Positions 54,143 to 64,000 of a stretch of DNA of 64,000 nucleotides are shown piece by piece. Origin of the DNA: Flavobacteriales bacterium (lineage in GTDB: Bacteria; Bacteroidota; Bacteroidia; Flavobacteriales; Flavobacteriaceae); NCBI GenBank assembly GCA_016777325.1, contig JADHRQ010000001.1, forward strand, positions 62,001-126,000. The letters are read 5' to 3'. The position numbers and the translations under genes were made by a program. Positions within the stretch are counted from its first letter, which is position 1; each line of letters begins with the position of its first letter. The notes beneath the pieces were generated by a model. The model searched no databases, was not told the DNA's origin, and saw only the letters and a list, made by a program, of their open reading frames with translations.

Positions 54143-54739
54143 ATGGCTTACGATAAATTTGAAATACTAAAGAGTACTGGAGTTCCTTTGAACATAGATA
54201 ATGTTGACACAGATCAAATAATCCCAGCAAGATTTTTAAAAGCAACTGAAAGAAAAGGTTTTGGCGATAATTTATTTAGAGATTGGAGATATAATTCTGA
54301 TGGCTCCTCTATTGATTCATTCCCTCTAAATAATCAAAAGTATAATGGTAAAATATTAGTTGCTGGTAAGAATTTTGGATGTGGATCATCTAGAGAACAT
54401 GCTGTTTGGGCAATATATGATTATGGTTTTAGAGCAGTGGTGTCGAGTTTTTTTGCTGATATATTTAAAAATAATTGTCTAAATATTGGAGTCCTTCCAA
54501 TTCAAGTTTCTGACTCTTTCTTATCAGAAATTTTTTCTCAAATAGATAATGACTCAGAAAGTCTATTTGAAGTCAATCTTGAAAATCAAGAGTTTATAAT
54601 TAAAAAATTAGACAAGAAAGAAGTGTTTAATATAAGTCTTTATAAAAAAGGTAATATGTCTAATGGGTATGATGATATTGATTATTTATTAAATAAAAAG
54701 GAAGAAATTTCTAGATTTGCCAATAAATTTATTTTTTAA
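54143..54739 (+). CDS. leuD: 3-isopropylmalate dehydratase small subunit
   Basis: Swivelling domain subunit of the isomerase. The 198 residues carry NVDTDQIIPARFLK, GKNFGCGSSREHAVWAIYDYGFRAVVS and NCLNIGVLPI. It is adjacent to leuC (one base between them) and shares one base (TAATG) with leuA2, so the operon genes are tightly coupled. Confidence 0.96.
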   Translation: MAYDKFEILKSTGVPLNIDNVDTDQIIPARFLKATERKGFGDNLFRDWRYNSDGSSIDSFPLNNQKYNGKILVAGKNFGCGSSREHAVWAIYDYGFRAVVSSFFADIFKNNCLNIGVLPIQVSDSFLSEIFSQIDNDSESLFEVNLENQEFIIKKLDKKEVFNISLYKKGNMSNGYDDIDYLLNKKEEISRFANKFIF

Positions 54740-56250
54740 TGACTCGCTCAATAGAAATAATGGACACAACTCTAAGAGATGGTGAGCAAACATCTGGAGT
54801 TTCTTATTCCCCTAAAGAAAAGCTAACAATTGCTAAACTATTAATAGAAGAATTGAAAATTGATAGGATTGAAGTTGCGTCTGCAAGAGTTTCTGATGGT
54901 GAGCTCAATTCTGTTAAAGGAATAACTGCCTGGGCAAAAGAAAATAATCATCTTCAAAGAATTGAAGTTTTAACTTTTATTGATAATAACAAATCCATAG
55001 AATGGTTGATTAAATCTGGTTGTAAAGTTCAAAATTTACTTACAAAAGGGTCTCTAAATCACCTGGAACATCAATTAAAAAAAACACCAACAGAACACTT
55101 TGAAGATATTTCAAAAATAATTCAAAATGCTGAAAAAAATTCAATCGAAACTAATATTTATCTTGAGGATTGGAGTAATGGTATGAAAAATAGTAAAGAA
55201 TATGTTATTGAATTTTTAAGCTTCTTATATGAACAGAAAATAAAGAGAATACTTTTACCTGACACGCTTGGTATATTGACACACACAGAAACTTATGAAT
55301 TTATTAAAGAAGTAAAATCAAAATTTCCTAATTTTCATATCGACTTTCATGGTCATAATGACTATGATCTTAGTGTAGCTAATTCAATGGAAGCAATTAA
55401 AGCAGGTTGTAATGGATTACATTTAACTATAAACGGGATGGGTGAAAGAGCAGGAAACACACCCCTTTCAAGTGCAGTAGCAGCTATTAAAGATTTTTTA
55501 CCAAATATTAAAATTAATGTAGATGAAAAAAGTTTATTTAAAGCAAGTAAACTAATTTCAACTTTTTCAGGTCAAACAGTTTCTTCTAATAAACCAATTG
55601 TCGGAGAAAATGTTTTTACACAAACTGCTGGAGTGCATGCTGATGGAGATAATAAAAAAAATCTTTACTATAATAACTTAAATCCTATCAGATTTGGAAG
55701 AAAAAGAAAATATGCTCTTGGTAAAACATCTGGAAAAGCAAATATCAAAAAAAATTTAGATGAACTTGGCATTAAACTAAATGAAGAAGAATTAGGAATT
55801 ATTACATCTAAAGTTATTGAACTTGGTGATAAAAAAGAGAAGGTTACAATTGAAGATTTGCCATATATAATAAGTGATATTCTAGATTATCCTACAAAGA
55901 AAAAAAATATATTAATTGAGTCTTATGTTTTAACTCATGCTAAAACGCTTAGACCTTCTGCATCATTATCATTAATAATAAATGGTAAATTATTCCAAGA
56001 AAGTTGCTCAGGTGATGGTCAATTTGATGCTTTTATGAATGCATTAAAAAAAATATATTCTAATCAAAAAAAAGAACTTCCAAAATTAATAGACTATGCT
56101 GTTAGAATTCCTCCAGGAAGTGATTCTGATGCATTTTGTGAAACTACAATTACATGGGACACTGGATTAAAAAAATTTAAGACAAGAGGACTAGATACAG
56201 ATCAAACAGTTTCTGCAATTAAGGCAACTGAAAGAATGTTAAACACTTAA
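54739..56250 (+). CDS. leuA2: LeuA-superfamily synthase with C-terminal regulatory domain
   Basis: A second LeuA-type enzyme of 503 residues. It has an HMGL-like domain ([60 protein letters not shown]), the linker region, and a C-terminal LeuA allosteric (dimer) domain (about 385-500, RPSASLSLII, TTITWDTGL). Databases name this flavobacterial type alpha-isopropylmalate synthase regulatory domain protein. It may use a different substrate, such as pyruvate to give citramalate, or may confer feedback control on leuA. I cannot tell which from the sequence. Gene symbol assigned by position only. Confidence 0.8.
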   Translation: MTRSIEIMDTTLRDGEQTSGVSYSPKEKLTIAKLLIEELKIDRIEVASARVSDGELNSVKGITAWAKENNHLQRIEVLTFIDNNKSIEWLIKSGCKVQNLLTKGSLNHLEHQLKKTPTEHFEDISKIIQNAEKNSIETNIYLEDWSNGMKNSKEYVIEFLSFLYEQKIKRILLPDTLGILTHTETYEFIKEVKSKFPNFHIDFHGHNDYDLSVANSMEAIKAGCNGLHLTINGMGERAGNTPLSSAVAAIKDFLPNIKINVDEKSLFKASKLISTFSGQTVSSNKPIVGENVFTQTAGVHADGDNKKNLYYNNLNPIRFGRKRKYALGKTSGKANIKKNLDELGIKLNEEELGIITSKVIELGDKKEKVTIEDLPYIISDILDYPTKKKNILIESYVLTHAKTLRPSASLSLIINGKLFQESCSGDGQFDAFMNALKKIYSNQKKELPKLIDYAVRIPPGSDSDAFCETTITWDTGLKKFKTRGLDTDQTVSAIKATERMLNT

Positions 56251-56253
56251 AAT

Positions 56254-57321
56254 ATGAAATTAAAAATAGCTATACTCCCTGGTGATGGAATTGGACCAGA
56301 GGTTACAAATGAATCAATAAAAGTTCTTAATTGTATTGCCAAAAAATTTAATCATGATGTTGAAATGAGTACTGGATTAGTTGGAGCTATTGCAATAGAT
56401 CAATACAATGACCCTTATCCTGACGAAACACATAAATTATGTTCTGAATCAGATGCAATTTTATTTGGCGCTATTGGTGATCCAAAGTATGATAATGATC
56501 CGAAAGCAAAAATAAGACCTGAACAAGGTCTACTTAAATTAAGAAAAAAATTAGGCCTTTACGCAAATTTAAGACCTACCAAAGTTTTTGATTCACTTCT
56601 AGAAATGTCACCAATCAAGGAAGATAGAATAGCTGGAACCGATATACTTTTTGTTAGGGAGCTAACTGGTGGAATTTATTTTGGTGAAAGAGGTAGAAAA
56701 AATGATGATAACTTTGCATTTGACACATGCCAATATTCAAGAGATGAAATTGTTAGAATTGCTAAAATGGGATTTGAATATGCAGAAAAAAGATCTAAGA
56801 AACTCTGTAGTGTGGATAAAGCGAATATTCTTGAAACCTCTAGACTTTGGAGAGAAACAGTTCAAAGCATGGAAAAAGATTACCCTAATGTAAAAGTTTC
56901 ATATGAATTTGTTGATGCTGTTGCAATGAGATTAATTCAATGGCCTAGCTCATACGACGTTTTAATAACATCAAATCTATTTGGAGATATTTTGACTGAT
57001 GAAGCATCTGTAATTTCTGGTTCAATGGGCTTGATGCCTTCTGCTTCTGTTGGAATAGATAACGCCTTATATGAACCTATTCATGGTTCTTATCCTGAAG
57101 CTACAGGTAAAAAGATAGCAAATCCACTAGCTTCAATTCTATCACTTTCTATGATGCTAGATTATACTTTTAATTTAAAAAATGAGGTAAACATTATAAA
57201 TAAAGCAGTTGAAAGTTCACTTATTAATGGTTATACTACTCCAGATCTTAGCAATAATCAAGAGTCTTATTCTACTAATCAAGTAGGAGACTATATAGTG
57301 AATTTTATCGAAAAAAATTAA
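56254..57321 (+). CDS. leuB: 3-isopropylmalate dehydrogenase
   Basis: NAD-dependent oxidative decarboxylase, third step of leucine synthesis. The 355 residues include [71 protein letters not shown] and [20 protein letters not shown]. It closes the leu operon, and its stop codon is interlocked (TTAA) with that of the convergent gapN. Confidence 0.97.
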   Translation: MKLKIAILPGDGIGPEVTNESIKVLNCIAKKFNHDVEMSTGLVGAIAIDQYNDPYPDETHKLCSESDAILFGAIGDPKYDNDPKAKIRPEQGLLKLRKKLGLYANLRPTKVFDSLLEMSPIKEDRIAGTDILFVRELTGGIYFGERGRKNDDNFAFDTCQYSRDEIVRIAKMGFEYAEKRSKKLCSVDKANILETSRLWRETVQSMEKDYPNVKVSYEFVDAVAMRLIQWPSSYDVLITSNLFGDILTDEASVISGSMGLMPSASVGIDNALYEPIHGSYPEATGKKIANPLASILSLSMMLDYTFNLKNEVNIINKAVESSLINGYTTPDLSNNQESYSTNQVGDYIVNFIEKN

Positions 57322-58889
57322 AGAATATAATCTGTTGAAATAAAGTTAGAATCATTAGAATCTAATAATTTTTTTAGTATTCTATTATTATGAACATTAT
57401 CCTTAGAAGCTACAAATGTTCTTATAGAGAAAGCTCTTAAAGCATCATGAACACTTAAAGTACTAACAGCAGAATTTTTTCTACCAGTAAAAGGATAAAT
57501 GTCTGGACCTCTTTGACAAGAGCTGTTGAGATTTACTCTACAAACTAAGTTAGCAAGTGTATCTATCAATGGACCTATTTTTTTTGTGTCACTTCCAAAA
57601 AGACTTACCTGTTGGCCATATTCAGAATTTGCCATATCATCTAAGGGCTTATCTATATTTTTAAAAGGAATAATTGGAACCACAGGACCAAATTGTTCTT
57701 CTTCAAATACTTTCATAGAATTATCAACTGGGTATAAAACAGCAGGATAGCAATAGTTATTTGTTAATTCACCTCCTTTTTTATTTATAACTGATGCACC
57801 TTTAGAGACAGCATCTGCAATCAAATCCTTAATATATTGAGGTTTAGAAGGTTCTGGAAGAGGAGTAAGAAAAGCATCTTTATCCCATGGCATTCCAAAT
57901 TTAAGATTGTCAACAGCCTCAGAAAATCTTTTATTAAACTCTTCAGCAATTGATTCATGAACATAAAGCACTTTCAAAGCTGTACACCTTTGACCATTAT
58001 AAGAAAGAGATCCAGAAATACATTCTTGAATGGTTAAATTCATATCAGCATCTGGCAATATAATTGCAGGATTTTTAGCTTCTAGCCCTAAAACTAATCT
58101 TAACCTATTCTTGTTGGGGTGTTGATCTTGTAATGCAACAGCAGATGAACTATGACCTATTAACGCTAAAACATCTACATAACCTGTTTGCATGATTGGA
58201 GGGCAAATTTTTCTACCTCTACCAAATAAAATATTTACAACTCCAGGAGGAAAACACTCCTTAAATGCCTTCAAAAGTGGAGCAATTAAAAGAACACCAT
58301 GTTTAGCAGGTTTAAATATTGTAGTATTTCCCATTAAAATTGCAGGAATCAAGAGACAGAAAGTTTCATTTAGAGGATAATTATATGGTCCTAGACACAA
58401 AACTACACCTAATGGGCCTCTTCTAATATGAGCATTAATTCCTGAATCTTTTTCAAACCTTGAAGACGATCTGTCTATATTTTTATACTCATCAATTGTG
58501 TCGTAAATATACTTTACTGTACGATCAAATTCCTTTTCTGAGTCATTTTTATTCTTACCTATCTCCCACATTAAAAGGTTAACAATTAAATCTCTATGGT
58601 CAATCATTTTATCAGCAAATCTTTTCATGCACTTTAGCCTATCTCTAACCTTCATAGTTGGCCATTTACCTTGTCCTCGACCAAAAGCATTTTTTGCTGA
58701 TTCTAAGGCTTCTAACGCAGACTCTGAATCCATATCAGGAATTGAACCAAGTAGAGTTGGGGAATATGGAGTATCAGGATTAGAGTCAATAGTTGAGAAA
58801 ACATCAGATGTTTCACCATTCCATTTCTTCATCTCACCATTTACTAAGTATTCTCTGCAATGTAATTGATCTATTTTAAAGCTTGTCAT
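57318..58889 (-). CDS. gapN: NADP-dependent glyceraldehyde-3-phosphate dehydrogenase-like aldehyde dehydrogenase
   Basis: Aldehyde dehydrogenase of 523 residues. The catalytic cysteine is in [13 protein letters not shown], the glutamate in [11 protein letters not shown], and the cofactor region holds [20 protein letters not shown] with FKPAKHG. Such sequences in flavobacteria are named NADP-dependent non-phosphorylating GAPDH (GapN), which yields 3-phosphoglycerate and NADPH without ATP. The assignment is by similarity to memory only. It sits 11 bases after ilvA at the end of the ilv operon; ketol-acid reductoisomerase of that operon uses NADPH, so a supply role is conceivable. Confidence 0.78.
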   Translation of the reverse strand: MTSFKIDQLHCREYLVNGEMKKWNGETSDVFSTIDSNPDTPYSPTLLGSIPDMDSESALEALESAKNAFGRGQGKWPTMKVRDRLKCMKRFADKMIDHRDLIVNLLMWEIGKNKNDSEKEFDRTVKYIYDTIDEYKNIDRSSSRFEKDSGINAHIRRGPLGVVLCLGPYNYPLNETFCLLIPAILMGNTTIFKPAKHGVLLIAPLLKAFKECFPPGVVNILFGRGRKICPPIMQTGYVDVLALIGHSSSAVALQDQHPNKNRLRLVLGLEAKNPAIILPDADMNLTIQECISGSLSYNGQRCTALKVLYVHESIAEEFNKRFSEAVDNLKFGMPWDKDAFLTPLPEPSKPQYIKDLIADAVSKGASVINKKGGELTNNYCYPAVLYPVDNSMKVFEEEQFGPVVPIIPFKNIDKPLDDMANSEYGQQVSLFGSDTKKIGPLIDTLANLVCRVNLNSSCQRGPDIYPFTGRKNSAVSTLSVHDALRAFSIRTFVASKDNVHNNRILKKLLDSNDSNFISTDYIL

Positions 58890-58900
58890 AAACTTATTAT

Positions 58901-60148
58901 TTATATTAAAAGTCGTAATGTTTCTGGTTTGTCGTTTAAATATTCTCCAAAGAAACCATTTTCTTTCATTTTCTTTGTCAAGTCATTTAAATCTTTAGAA
59001 AACTTTAACTCTATTCCAACTATAGCTGAAGTATATTCTCTATTATTCTTTTTTACATATTCAAAGAATGTAATATCATCATTTTCCCCAAGAACATTAT
59101 TTACAAATTCTTTTAAGGCTCCCGATCTTTGAGGAAATTTAACAATAAAATAATGCTTTAATTTTGAGAAAAGTAAAGCTCTTTCTTTTATTTCACTCAT
59201 TCTGATTATATCATTATTACCTCCACAAATTATTATACCTACATTTTTATTAATAAATTTTTTGTGATACATTTCAAACGCAGATATACCTATTGCTCCT
59301 GCAGGCTCGACAACAATTCCATCTTTATTATATAAGTCTAAAATAGTTTGGCAAATTTTACCTTCAGGTACAACAAGTAAATCATCTAAGTGTTCTTTAC
59401 AAATTTCAAAAGGTATCTTTCCAATTTTTTTTATGGATACACCATCTACAAAGTTATCTATTTTATCAAGTTCAATTATTTTTTTTTGTTCAAGTGATTT
59501 CATCATAGCAGGAGCTCCTTCTGCTTCTACTCCAATAATTTTGGTTTTAGGTGATAACTTATTAAAAACAGTTATAATCCCAGAAATCAAACCACCACCA
59601 CCAATTGGAATAATTAGGTAATCAAAATGTTTATCAATTTGGTCTAAAATCTCTAAAGCAATAGTACCTTGACCTTCTATAACAGTATTGTCATCAAAAG
59701 GATGAATAAAAATTGTATTTTCATTAATCTGTTTTTGAGCCTCTTTTTGAGCATCATCAAAACTATCACCTATTAGAACAATTTTAATATAATCTCCACC
59801 AAACATTCTAACTCTATCTACTTTCTGTTTTGAAGTAGTTTCTGGCATATAAACTGTTCCAAATATTTTAAGTTTTTTACAAGAATATGCAAAACCTTGG
59901 GCATGATTACCTGCACTTGCACAAATAATTTGCTTGTTTTGAGTATTATTGAGATTGAGTGATTTTATTTTATTAAATGCACCTCTAATTTTAAAAGATC
60001 TAACTTTTTGAATATCTTCTCTTTTAAAAAACACTCTTGAGTTAAACTCATTGGATAACCTCTCACTTAATTCTAACGGAGTAACTATGGATACATCTTT
60101 TAGATTATCCGATGCATTTCTTACACCATTTAAATTAGGTAGTTGCAT
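58901..60148 (-). CDS. ilvA: Threonine dehydratase
   Basis: PLP enzyme that deaminates threonine to 2-oxobutanoate, the first step of isoleucine synthesis. The 415 residues carry the PLP lysine motif [26 protein letters not shown], the phosphate cradle [10 protein letters not shown] and a C-terminal ACT-like regulatory domain of about 85 residues ([17 protein letters not shown]). With only one regulatory module it is shorter than E. coli IlvA (514). It lies between ilvC (gap of three bases) and gapN. Confidence 0.94.
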   Translation of the reverse strand: MQLPNLNGVRNASDNLKDVSIVTPLELSERLSNEFNSRVFFKREDIQKVRSFKIRGAFNKIKSLNLNNTQNKQIICASAGNHAQGFAYSCKKLKIFGTVYMPETTSKQKVDRVRMFGGDYIKIVLIGDSFDDAQKEAQKQINENTIFIHPFDDNTVIEGQGTIALEILDQIDKHFDYLIIPIGGGGLISGIITVFNKLSPKTKIIGVEAEGAPAMMKSLEQKKIIELDKIDNFVDGVSIKKIGKIPFEICKEHLDDLLVVPEGKICQTILDLYNKDGIVVEPAGAIGISAFEMYHKKFINKNVGIIICGGNNDIIRMSEIKERALLFSKLKHYFIVKFPQRSGALKEFVNNVLGENDDITFFEYVKKNNREYTSAIVGIELKFSKDLNDLTKKMKENGFFGEYLNDKPETLRLLI

Positions 60149-60151
60149 TTA

Positions 60152-61627
60152 TCATAATGCTTTTTTCATTGAAGTCATATGTTGCCTTAGTTCATCACCT
60201 ATAATTTCAATAGAATGGAATCTTATAGAATCATTAATTTCAATTAATTTTTTATTATCAACTGAGTTGGAATTTTTAGAAAAGGTATTGGATCCTATCA
60301 CATCAATATCAATATTTTCAAAGAAGCTTGACAATAGATTAATTGCTTCATTATTAAATAAATAACATCCATATTCTGCAGTATCAGAAATAATACTATT
60401 CATTTCATAAAGTTTTTTACGAGATATTAAATTAGCAATTAAAGGAAGTTCATGAAGAGATTCATAGTAAGCAGATTCTTCTTTTATTCCAGCTTCAACC
60501 ATTGTTTCAAATGCTAATTCAACTCCTGCTTTTACAAAAGCAATCATTAAGATTCCATTGTCAAAATAATCTTGTTCTGAAATTTCTTGATCAGTTGGAG
60601 TTGTTTTTTCAAAAGCAGTTTGACTAGTTTTCTCTCTCCAATCTAGAAGTTCTTTATCATCATTATCCCAATCTTTCATCATAGTTTCAGAAAAGTTACC
60701 AGATAAAATATCATCCATATGCTTTATAAATAATGGGGACAGAATAAATTTTAGTTCTTCAGACAATTCATAAGCTTTTATTTTTGCTGGATTTGACAAT
60801 CTATCCATCATATTTGTGATTCCTCCATGTTTAAGTGACTCAGTAATTGTCTCCCAACCATGTTGAATAAGTTTAGATGCAAATGCTGGATCTACTCCCA
60901 ACTCAATCATTCTATTAAAAGAAAGTATTGAACCTGTCTGAAGCATACCACAAAGAATTGTTTGCTCTCCCATTAAGTCAGATTTCACTTCTGCAACAAA
61001 AGAAGATTCAAGTACACCTGCAGTATGAGATCCAAGAGAAACTGCATAAGCTTTTGCAGAATCAAAACCTATATTATTTATATCATTTTCTGGATGAACT
61101 GCAATTAAAGTTGGAACACCAAAACCTCTTAAGTACTCTTCTCTTACTTCAGATCCAGGAGATTTAGGTGCAACCATTATTACTGTTATATCTGGCCTGA
61201 CTTTAACACCCTCTTCAACAATATTAAAGCCATGAGAATAAGATAAAATTGAATTTTTTTTCATTAATGGCATTAACTGTTTAACAACAGGAGTATGATT
61301 TTTATCAGGAGTTAAATTAATGACTAAGTCTGATTTTGGGATTATTTCATCAAAGTTACCAACTGAAAAACCATTTGATGATGCATTTAAAAATGATTGT
61401 CTTTTTGAATCTATCGATGATTGTCTTAACACGAATGAAATATCAAGGCCAGAATCTCTCATATTTAATCCTTGATGCAAGCCTTGTGCTCCACAGCCAA
61501 CAATTGCAATTTTTTTATCTTTTAAAAATTCTACTCCGTCTGCAAATTCTTCAGAATCCATAAATCTACATCTACCTAGCTGCATTAATTTTTCTCTAAA
61601 TGATAAGCTATTAAAATAATTTTTCAT
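60152..61627 (-). CDS. ilvC: Ketol-acid reductoisomerase, class II (long form)
   Basis: Rearranges and reduces acetolactate and acetohydroxybutyrate with NADPH and Mg. The 491 residues are of the long class like the E. coli enzyme, with two copies of the C-terminal helical domain. The Rossmann motif is [27 protein letters not shown] follows, and other signatures are [18 protein letters not shown] and [14 protein letters not shown]. ilvN precedes it by five bases. Confidence 0.96.
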   Translation of the reverse strand: MKNYFNSLSFREKLMQLGRCRFMDSEEFADGVEFLKDKKIAIVGCGAQGLHQGLNMRDSGLDISFVLRQSSIDSKRQSFLNASSNGFSVGNFDEIIPKSDLVINLTPDKNHTPVVKQLMPLMKKNSILSYSHGFNIVEEGVKVRPDITVIMVAPKSPGSEVREEYLRGFGVPTLIAVHPENDINNIGFDSAKAYAVSLGSHTAGVLESSFVAEVKSDLMGEQTILCGMLQTGSILSFNRMIELGVDPAFASKLIQHGWETITESLKHGGITNMMDRLSNPAKIKAYELSEELKFILSPLFIKHMDDILSGNFSETMMKDWDNDDKELLDWREKTSQTAFEKTTPTDQEISEQDYFDNGILMIAFVKAGVELAFETMVEAGIKEESAYYESLHELPLIANLISRKKLYEMNSIISDTAEYGCYLFNNEAINLLSSFFENIDIDVIGSNTFSKNSNSVDNKKLIEINDSIRFHSIEIIGDELRQHMTSMKKAL

Positions 61628-61632
61628 TGTTT

Positions 61633-62166
61633 TTATTTTTGATTTTTAAAAGTATTCAAAATTTCTGATATACCCATTTTTTCTTTTGAAACCGCAATTC
61701 TTCCAGATCTTGTAAATTGAAGAAGACCATATTCTGATAAATCTTTGTAAAGTTTTTCTGTATCATCTCTAAAACCAGTTTTTTCTATAACAAAAAAGTC
61801 AGGATTAACAGTTACAATTCTTGCATTAGATTCTTTAATTACATTCTGAATATGTCTTTCTTCAAAAAGAGATGATGATTTCATTTTATAAAGAGCTGAC
61901 TCTTGAAAAATTGTTTCATTATCAGTATGATAAAAAACTCTAATAACTTCAACCTGTTTTTCAATCTGCTTAGCTACTTTCTCAACACCCTCTTTAGTCA
62001 TCTTTACAACTATTATAAACCTATAAACATCTTTTATCTCGCATTCAGAAGTAGTAAAACTTTCAATATTTATGTGACGTTTTAAAAAAATTGCAGAAAG
62101 TCTGTGTAATAGACCAACGTTGTTTTCAGTATAAACTGAGATTGTATAATTTATTTTATTTTCCAT
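61633..62166 (-). CDS. ilvN: Acetolactate synthase small subunit
   Basis: Regulatory subunit that activates the catalytic subunit and confers feedback inhibition by branched-chain amino acids. The 177 residues begin with an ACT domain ([31 protein letters not shown]) and end with the family's C-terminal domain ([23 protein letters not shown]... [11 protein letters not shown]). It is one base from ilvB and five from ilvC. Confidence 0.95.
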   Translation of the reverse strand: MENKINYTISVYTENNVGLLHRLSAIFLKRHINIESFTTSECEIKDVYRFIIVVKMTKEGVEKVAKQIEKQVEVIRVFYHTDNETIFQESALYKMKSSSLFEERHIQNVIKESNARIVTVNPDFFVIEKTGFRDDTEKLYKDLSEYGLLQFTRSGRIAVSKEKMGISEILNTFKNQK

Positions 62167-62167
62167 T

Positions 62168-63862
62168 TTAACTTAATCTTACATCAGAAACCGATGCACC
62201 TGATGGTATCATCGGAAAAACATTATTTTCTTTTTCTACACATATCTCCAAAACATAAGGCTTCTTCGATTTAATCATTCTTTCAACTGCAGGCTTTAAA
62301 TCTTTCCTATCCTTTACTCTCTCAGAATCTAAATAATAACCTTTGGCAATAGCTACAAAATCTGGATTCACCATTTCAGTTGAAGCATATCTTTTATCAA
62401 AAAATAATTGTTGCCATTGACGAACCATTCCTAAAAAATCATTATTTAACACAACTATTTTAACTGGAATTTGTAATTGAAAAATTGTGCCTAATTCTTG
62501 AATAGTCATTTGATAACCACCATCACCAATTACAGCAACTACTTCTCTTTTAAATGCTCCCATTTTTGCTCCCATTGCAGCAGGAAGAGCAAATCCCATT
62601 GTACCTAGACCACCTGATGTAATATTACTTTTAGATTGAATAAAGTTAGCATACCTACATGCAACCATTTGATGTTGACCTACATCAGTAACAATAATAG
62701 CATCTCCTTTAGTGTATTCATTAATAGCAATTATTGATTCACCCATAGTTAGCCCATCTTTGACTGGGTTTAAATCAGAATTAATAACTTTTTCAAATTC
62801 AATTTTCATTAAATCATCAAACCTACTAATCCATTCGTCATGTATTTTCTTTTGTATTTTTTTGGTAATAAGCTTTAGAGATTCTTTACAGTCTCCAATT
62901 ACTGGAACATCTACATTAATATTCTTATTTATCTCTGCTGGATCGATATCAAGATGGATTATTTTTGCTTGTGATGCATAAGTTTTAGGATCACCAGTTA
63001 CTCTATCATCGAACCTCATTCCAACAGCAATAAGCAAATCACACTCATTAGTTAAAATATTAGGGCCATAATTCCCATGCATTCCAACCATTCCAACATT
63101 TAATTCATGGGAAGTTGGAAGTGCAGATAAGCCAAGAATTGTCCATGCTGCAGGGATTCCACTTTTTTCAACAAAGTCTTTAAATTCAGTTTCTGCATTT
63201 CCTAGAATTACACCTTGTCCCCATACAATAAAAGGTTTTTTCGCTTTGTTAATTAACTCAACTGCATTTTCTATAGATGTATTATTAATAGTAGGAAATG
63301 GATTATAGCTTCTTATACCCTTACATTTAGAATATTTATAGTCAAATAATTCAAATTGAGCATCTTTAGTTATGTCTATCAAAACAGGACCCGGTCTTCC
63401 TGATCTAGCAATATAAAAAGCTTTTGCAAAAATTTCAGGAATTTCAGCTGCTTTTGTTATTTGATAATTCCATTTAGTAACAGGCATTGAAATTCCAATA
63501 ATATCTGTTTCTTGAAATGCGTCAGAGCCTAAAAGATGTGAAGCTACTTGACCTGTTATACAAACAATTGGAGTTGAGTCAATTTGTGCATCTGCAATAC
63601 CAGTAACTAAATTAGTTGCACCTGGTCCAGATGTTGCGATTGCAACACCAACTTTTCCTGAAGATCTTGCATATCCCTGCGCTGCATGAACTGCTCCCTG
63701 CTCGTGTCTTGCCAAAACATGTTTTAACTTATCTTGAAACTTATAGAATTCATCATAAACAGGCATTATAGCTCCTCCTGGGTAACCCCAGACCAAATTA
63801 ACGCCCTCATTTAATAAAGAATGAACTACGGCTTCAGCTCCACTTATATTTTTATTTTTCAT
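62168..63862 (-). CDS. ilvB: Acetolactate synthase large subunit
   Basis: ThDP and FAD enzyme that forms acetolactate or acetohydroxybutyrate. The 564 residues carry the catalytic glutamate region LARHEQGAVHAAQGYARSSGK, the three standard domains, and the ThDP motif GDGGYQMTIQELGTI...NNDFLGMVRQWQ. The N-terminus lacks a signal. It lies five bases after ilvD and one base before ilvN in the operon ilvD-ilvB-ilvN-ilvC-ilvA. Confidence 0.96.
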   Translation of the reverse strand: MKNKNISGAEAVVHSLLNEGVNLVWGYPGGAIMPVYDEFYKFQDKLKHVLARHEQGAVHAAQGYARSSGKVGVAIATSGPGATNLVTGIADAQIDSTPIVCITGQVASHLLGSDAFQETDIIGISMPVTKWNYQITKAAEIPEIFAKAFYIARSGRPGPVLIDITKDAQFELFDYKYSKCKGIRSYNPFPTINNTSIENAVELINKAKKPFIVWGQGVILGNAETEFKDFVEKSGIPAAWTILGLSALPTSHELNVGMVGMHGNYGPNILTNECDLLIAVGMRFDDRVTGDPKTYASQAKIIHLDIDPAEINKNINVDVPVIGDCKESLKLITKKIQKKIHDEWISRFDDLMKIEFEKVINSDLNPVKDGLTMGESIIAINEYTKGDAIIVTDVGQHQMVACRYANFIQSKSNITSGGLGTMGFALPAAMGAKMGAFKREVVAVIGDGGYQMTIQELGTIFQLQIPVKIVVLNNDFLGMVRQWQQLFFDKRYASTEMVNPDFVAIAKGYYLDSERVKDRKDLKPAVERMIKSKKPYVLEICVEKENNVFPMIPSGASVSDVRLS

Positions 63863-63867
63863 ATCAC

Positions 63868-64000
63868 TTATTCATCTGTAACACATCCATTTGATGCATT
63901 CGAAACTGATTTAACATATTTATATAAAATTCCTTTATCAATTTTTGGTTCTGGTTGAGTCCAGTTTTTAATTCTATTTTTTATTTCATTATCTGAAACA
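63868..64000 (-). CDS. ilvD: Dihydroxy-acid dehydratase, C-terminal end only
   Basis: The last 44 codons of an open minus-strand frame that continues beyond the window. Its C-terminus KGILYKYVKSVSNASNGCVTDE is the ending I recall for flavobacterial IlvD. IlvD removes water from dihydroxy-isovalerate and dihydroxy-methylvalerate. The stop codon (TAA) lies five bases before ilvB. The reading was made by hand; this frame is not in the ORF track. Confidence 0.9.
   Translation of the reverse strand, partial: VSDNEIKNRIKNWTQPEPKIDKGILYKYVKSVSNASNGCVTDE

Noticed and set aside
1-64000. tRNA, rRNA, CRISPR, IS element, toxin-antitoxin, restriction or other defence genes
   Set aside because: Reading all gaps and genes I saw none; the longest gap between genes is under 200 bases.

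Overview
The window is about 64 kb of very AT-rich (I estimate about 30 % G+C, not computed), densely packed chromosomal DNA from a member of the Bacteroidota, most likely a marine flavobacterium with a small, streamlined genome. Evidence: protein families with a flavobacterial flavour (UMF1-type MFS transporter, RpoZ-like omega protein, TonB-dependent receptor with an N-terminal CarboxypepD_reg-like domain, eukaryote-like NADP isocitrate dehydrogenase, split leuA1/leuA2 operon), little sign of Shine-Dalgarno sequences, and several promoters of the Bacteroidetes type TTTG-N19-TAnnTTTG. I see no prophage, IS element, CRISPR array, tRNA, rRNA, toxin-antitoxin or defence island. This is a housekeeping region.

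Layout. 1-4.5 kb (minus): ppk1 (3' end cut by the window edge and absent from the ORF track), sixA, pdxH, pyrB, pyrR. 4.6-11 kb (minus): rpsA with an intrinsic terminator and a textbook promoter, cmk, lon and an MFS transporter. 11-14.3 kb: msrB-lpdA (plus), aroQ (minus), a XerC/D recombinase (plus). 14.3-25.3 kb: a long minus-strand run with a two-component system, coaE, fabI, recN, coaBC, an omega-like protein, bamD, ligA, prmC and a GNAT. 25.4-30 kb: ribD, a YbgC-like thioesterase, dnaA, mltG and a GNAT. Gene orientation switches around dnaA (left mostly minus, right mostly plus), as expected if the replication origin is near. 30-43.6 kb (plus): htrA-like protease, trmD, rplS, icd, murQ, a small membrane protein, thrS-infC-rpmI-rplT, an ECF sigma/anti-sigma/periplasmic-sensor trio, a TonB-dependent receptor, fumC and a GNAT. 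43.6-48.3 kb (minus): a CPBP protease, a PAS-UbiA fusion, a PaaI-like thioesterase and dnaK. 48.4-51.5 kb: panB, an RluA-family synthase and a conserved unknown protein. 51.6-57.3 kb: leuA1-leuC-leuD-leuA2-leuB (plus). 57.3-64 kb: ilvD(partial)-ilvB-ilvN-ilvC-ilvA-gapN (minus). The last two operons converge and, with panB, cover most of branched-chain amino acid and pantoate synthesis.

The ORF track misses five genes that I recovered by eye: ppk1 (GTG start, truncated), infC (non-canonical AUA or AUU start), a 52-codon membrane protein at 41573-41731 with its own perfect promoter, the ilvD tail at the right edge, and the correct shorter forms of several genes whose tracked starts are TTG codons lying inside promoters or upstream genes. 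The most unusual items are the PAS-UbiA prenyltransferase fusion coupled to a CPBP protease, the non-canonical infC start, a sequence pattern shared upstream of dnaK and lon, and interlocked stop codons at convergent gene pairs. I did not find a clearly new multi-gene system.
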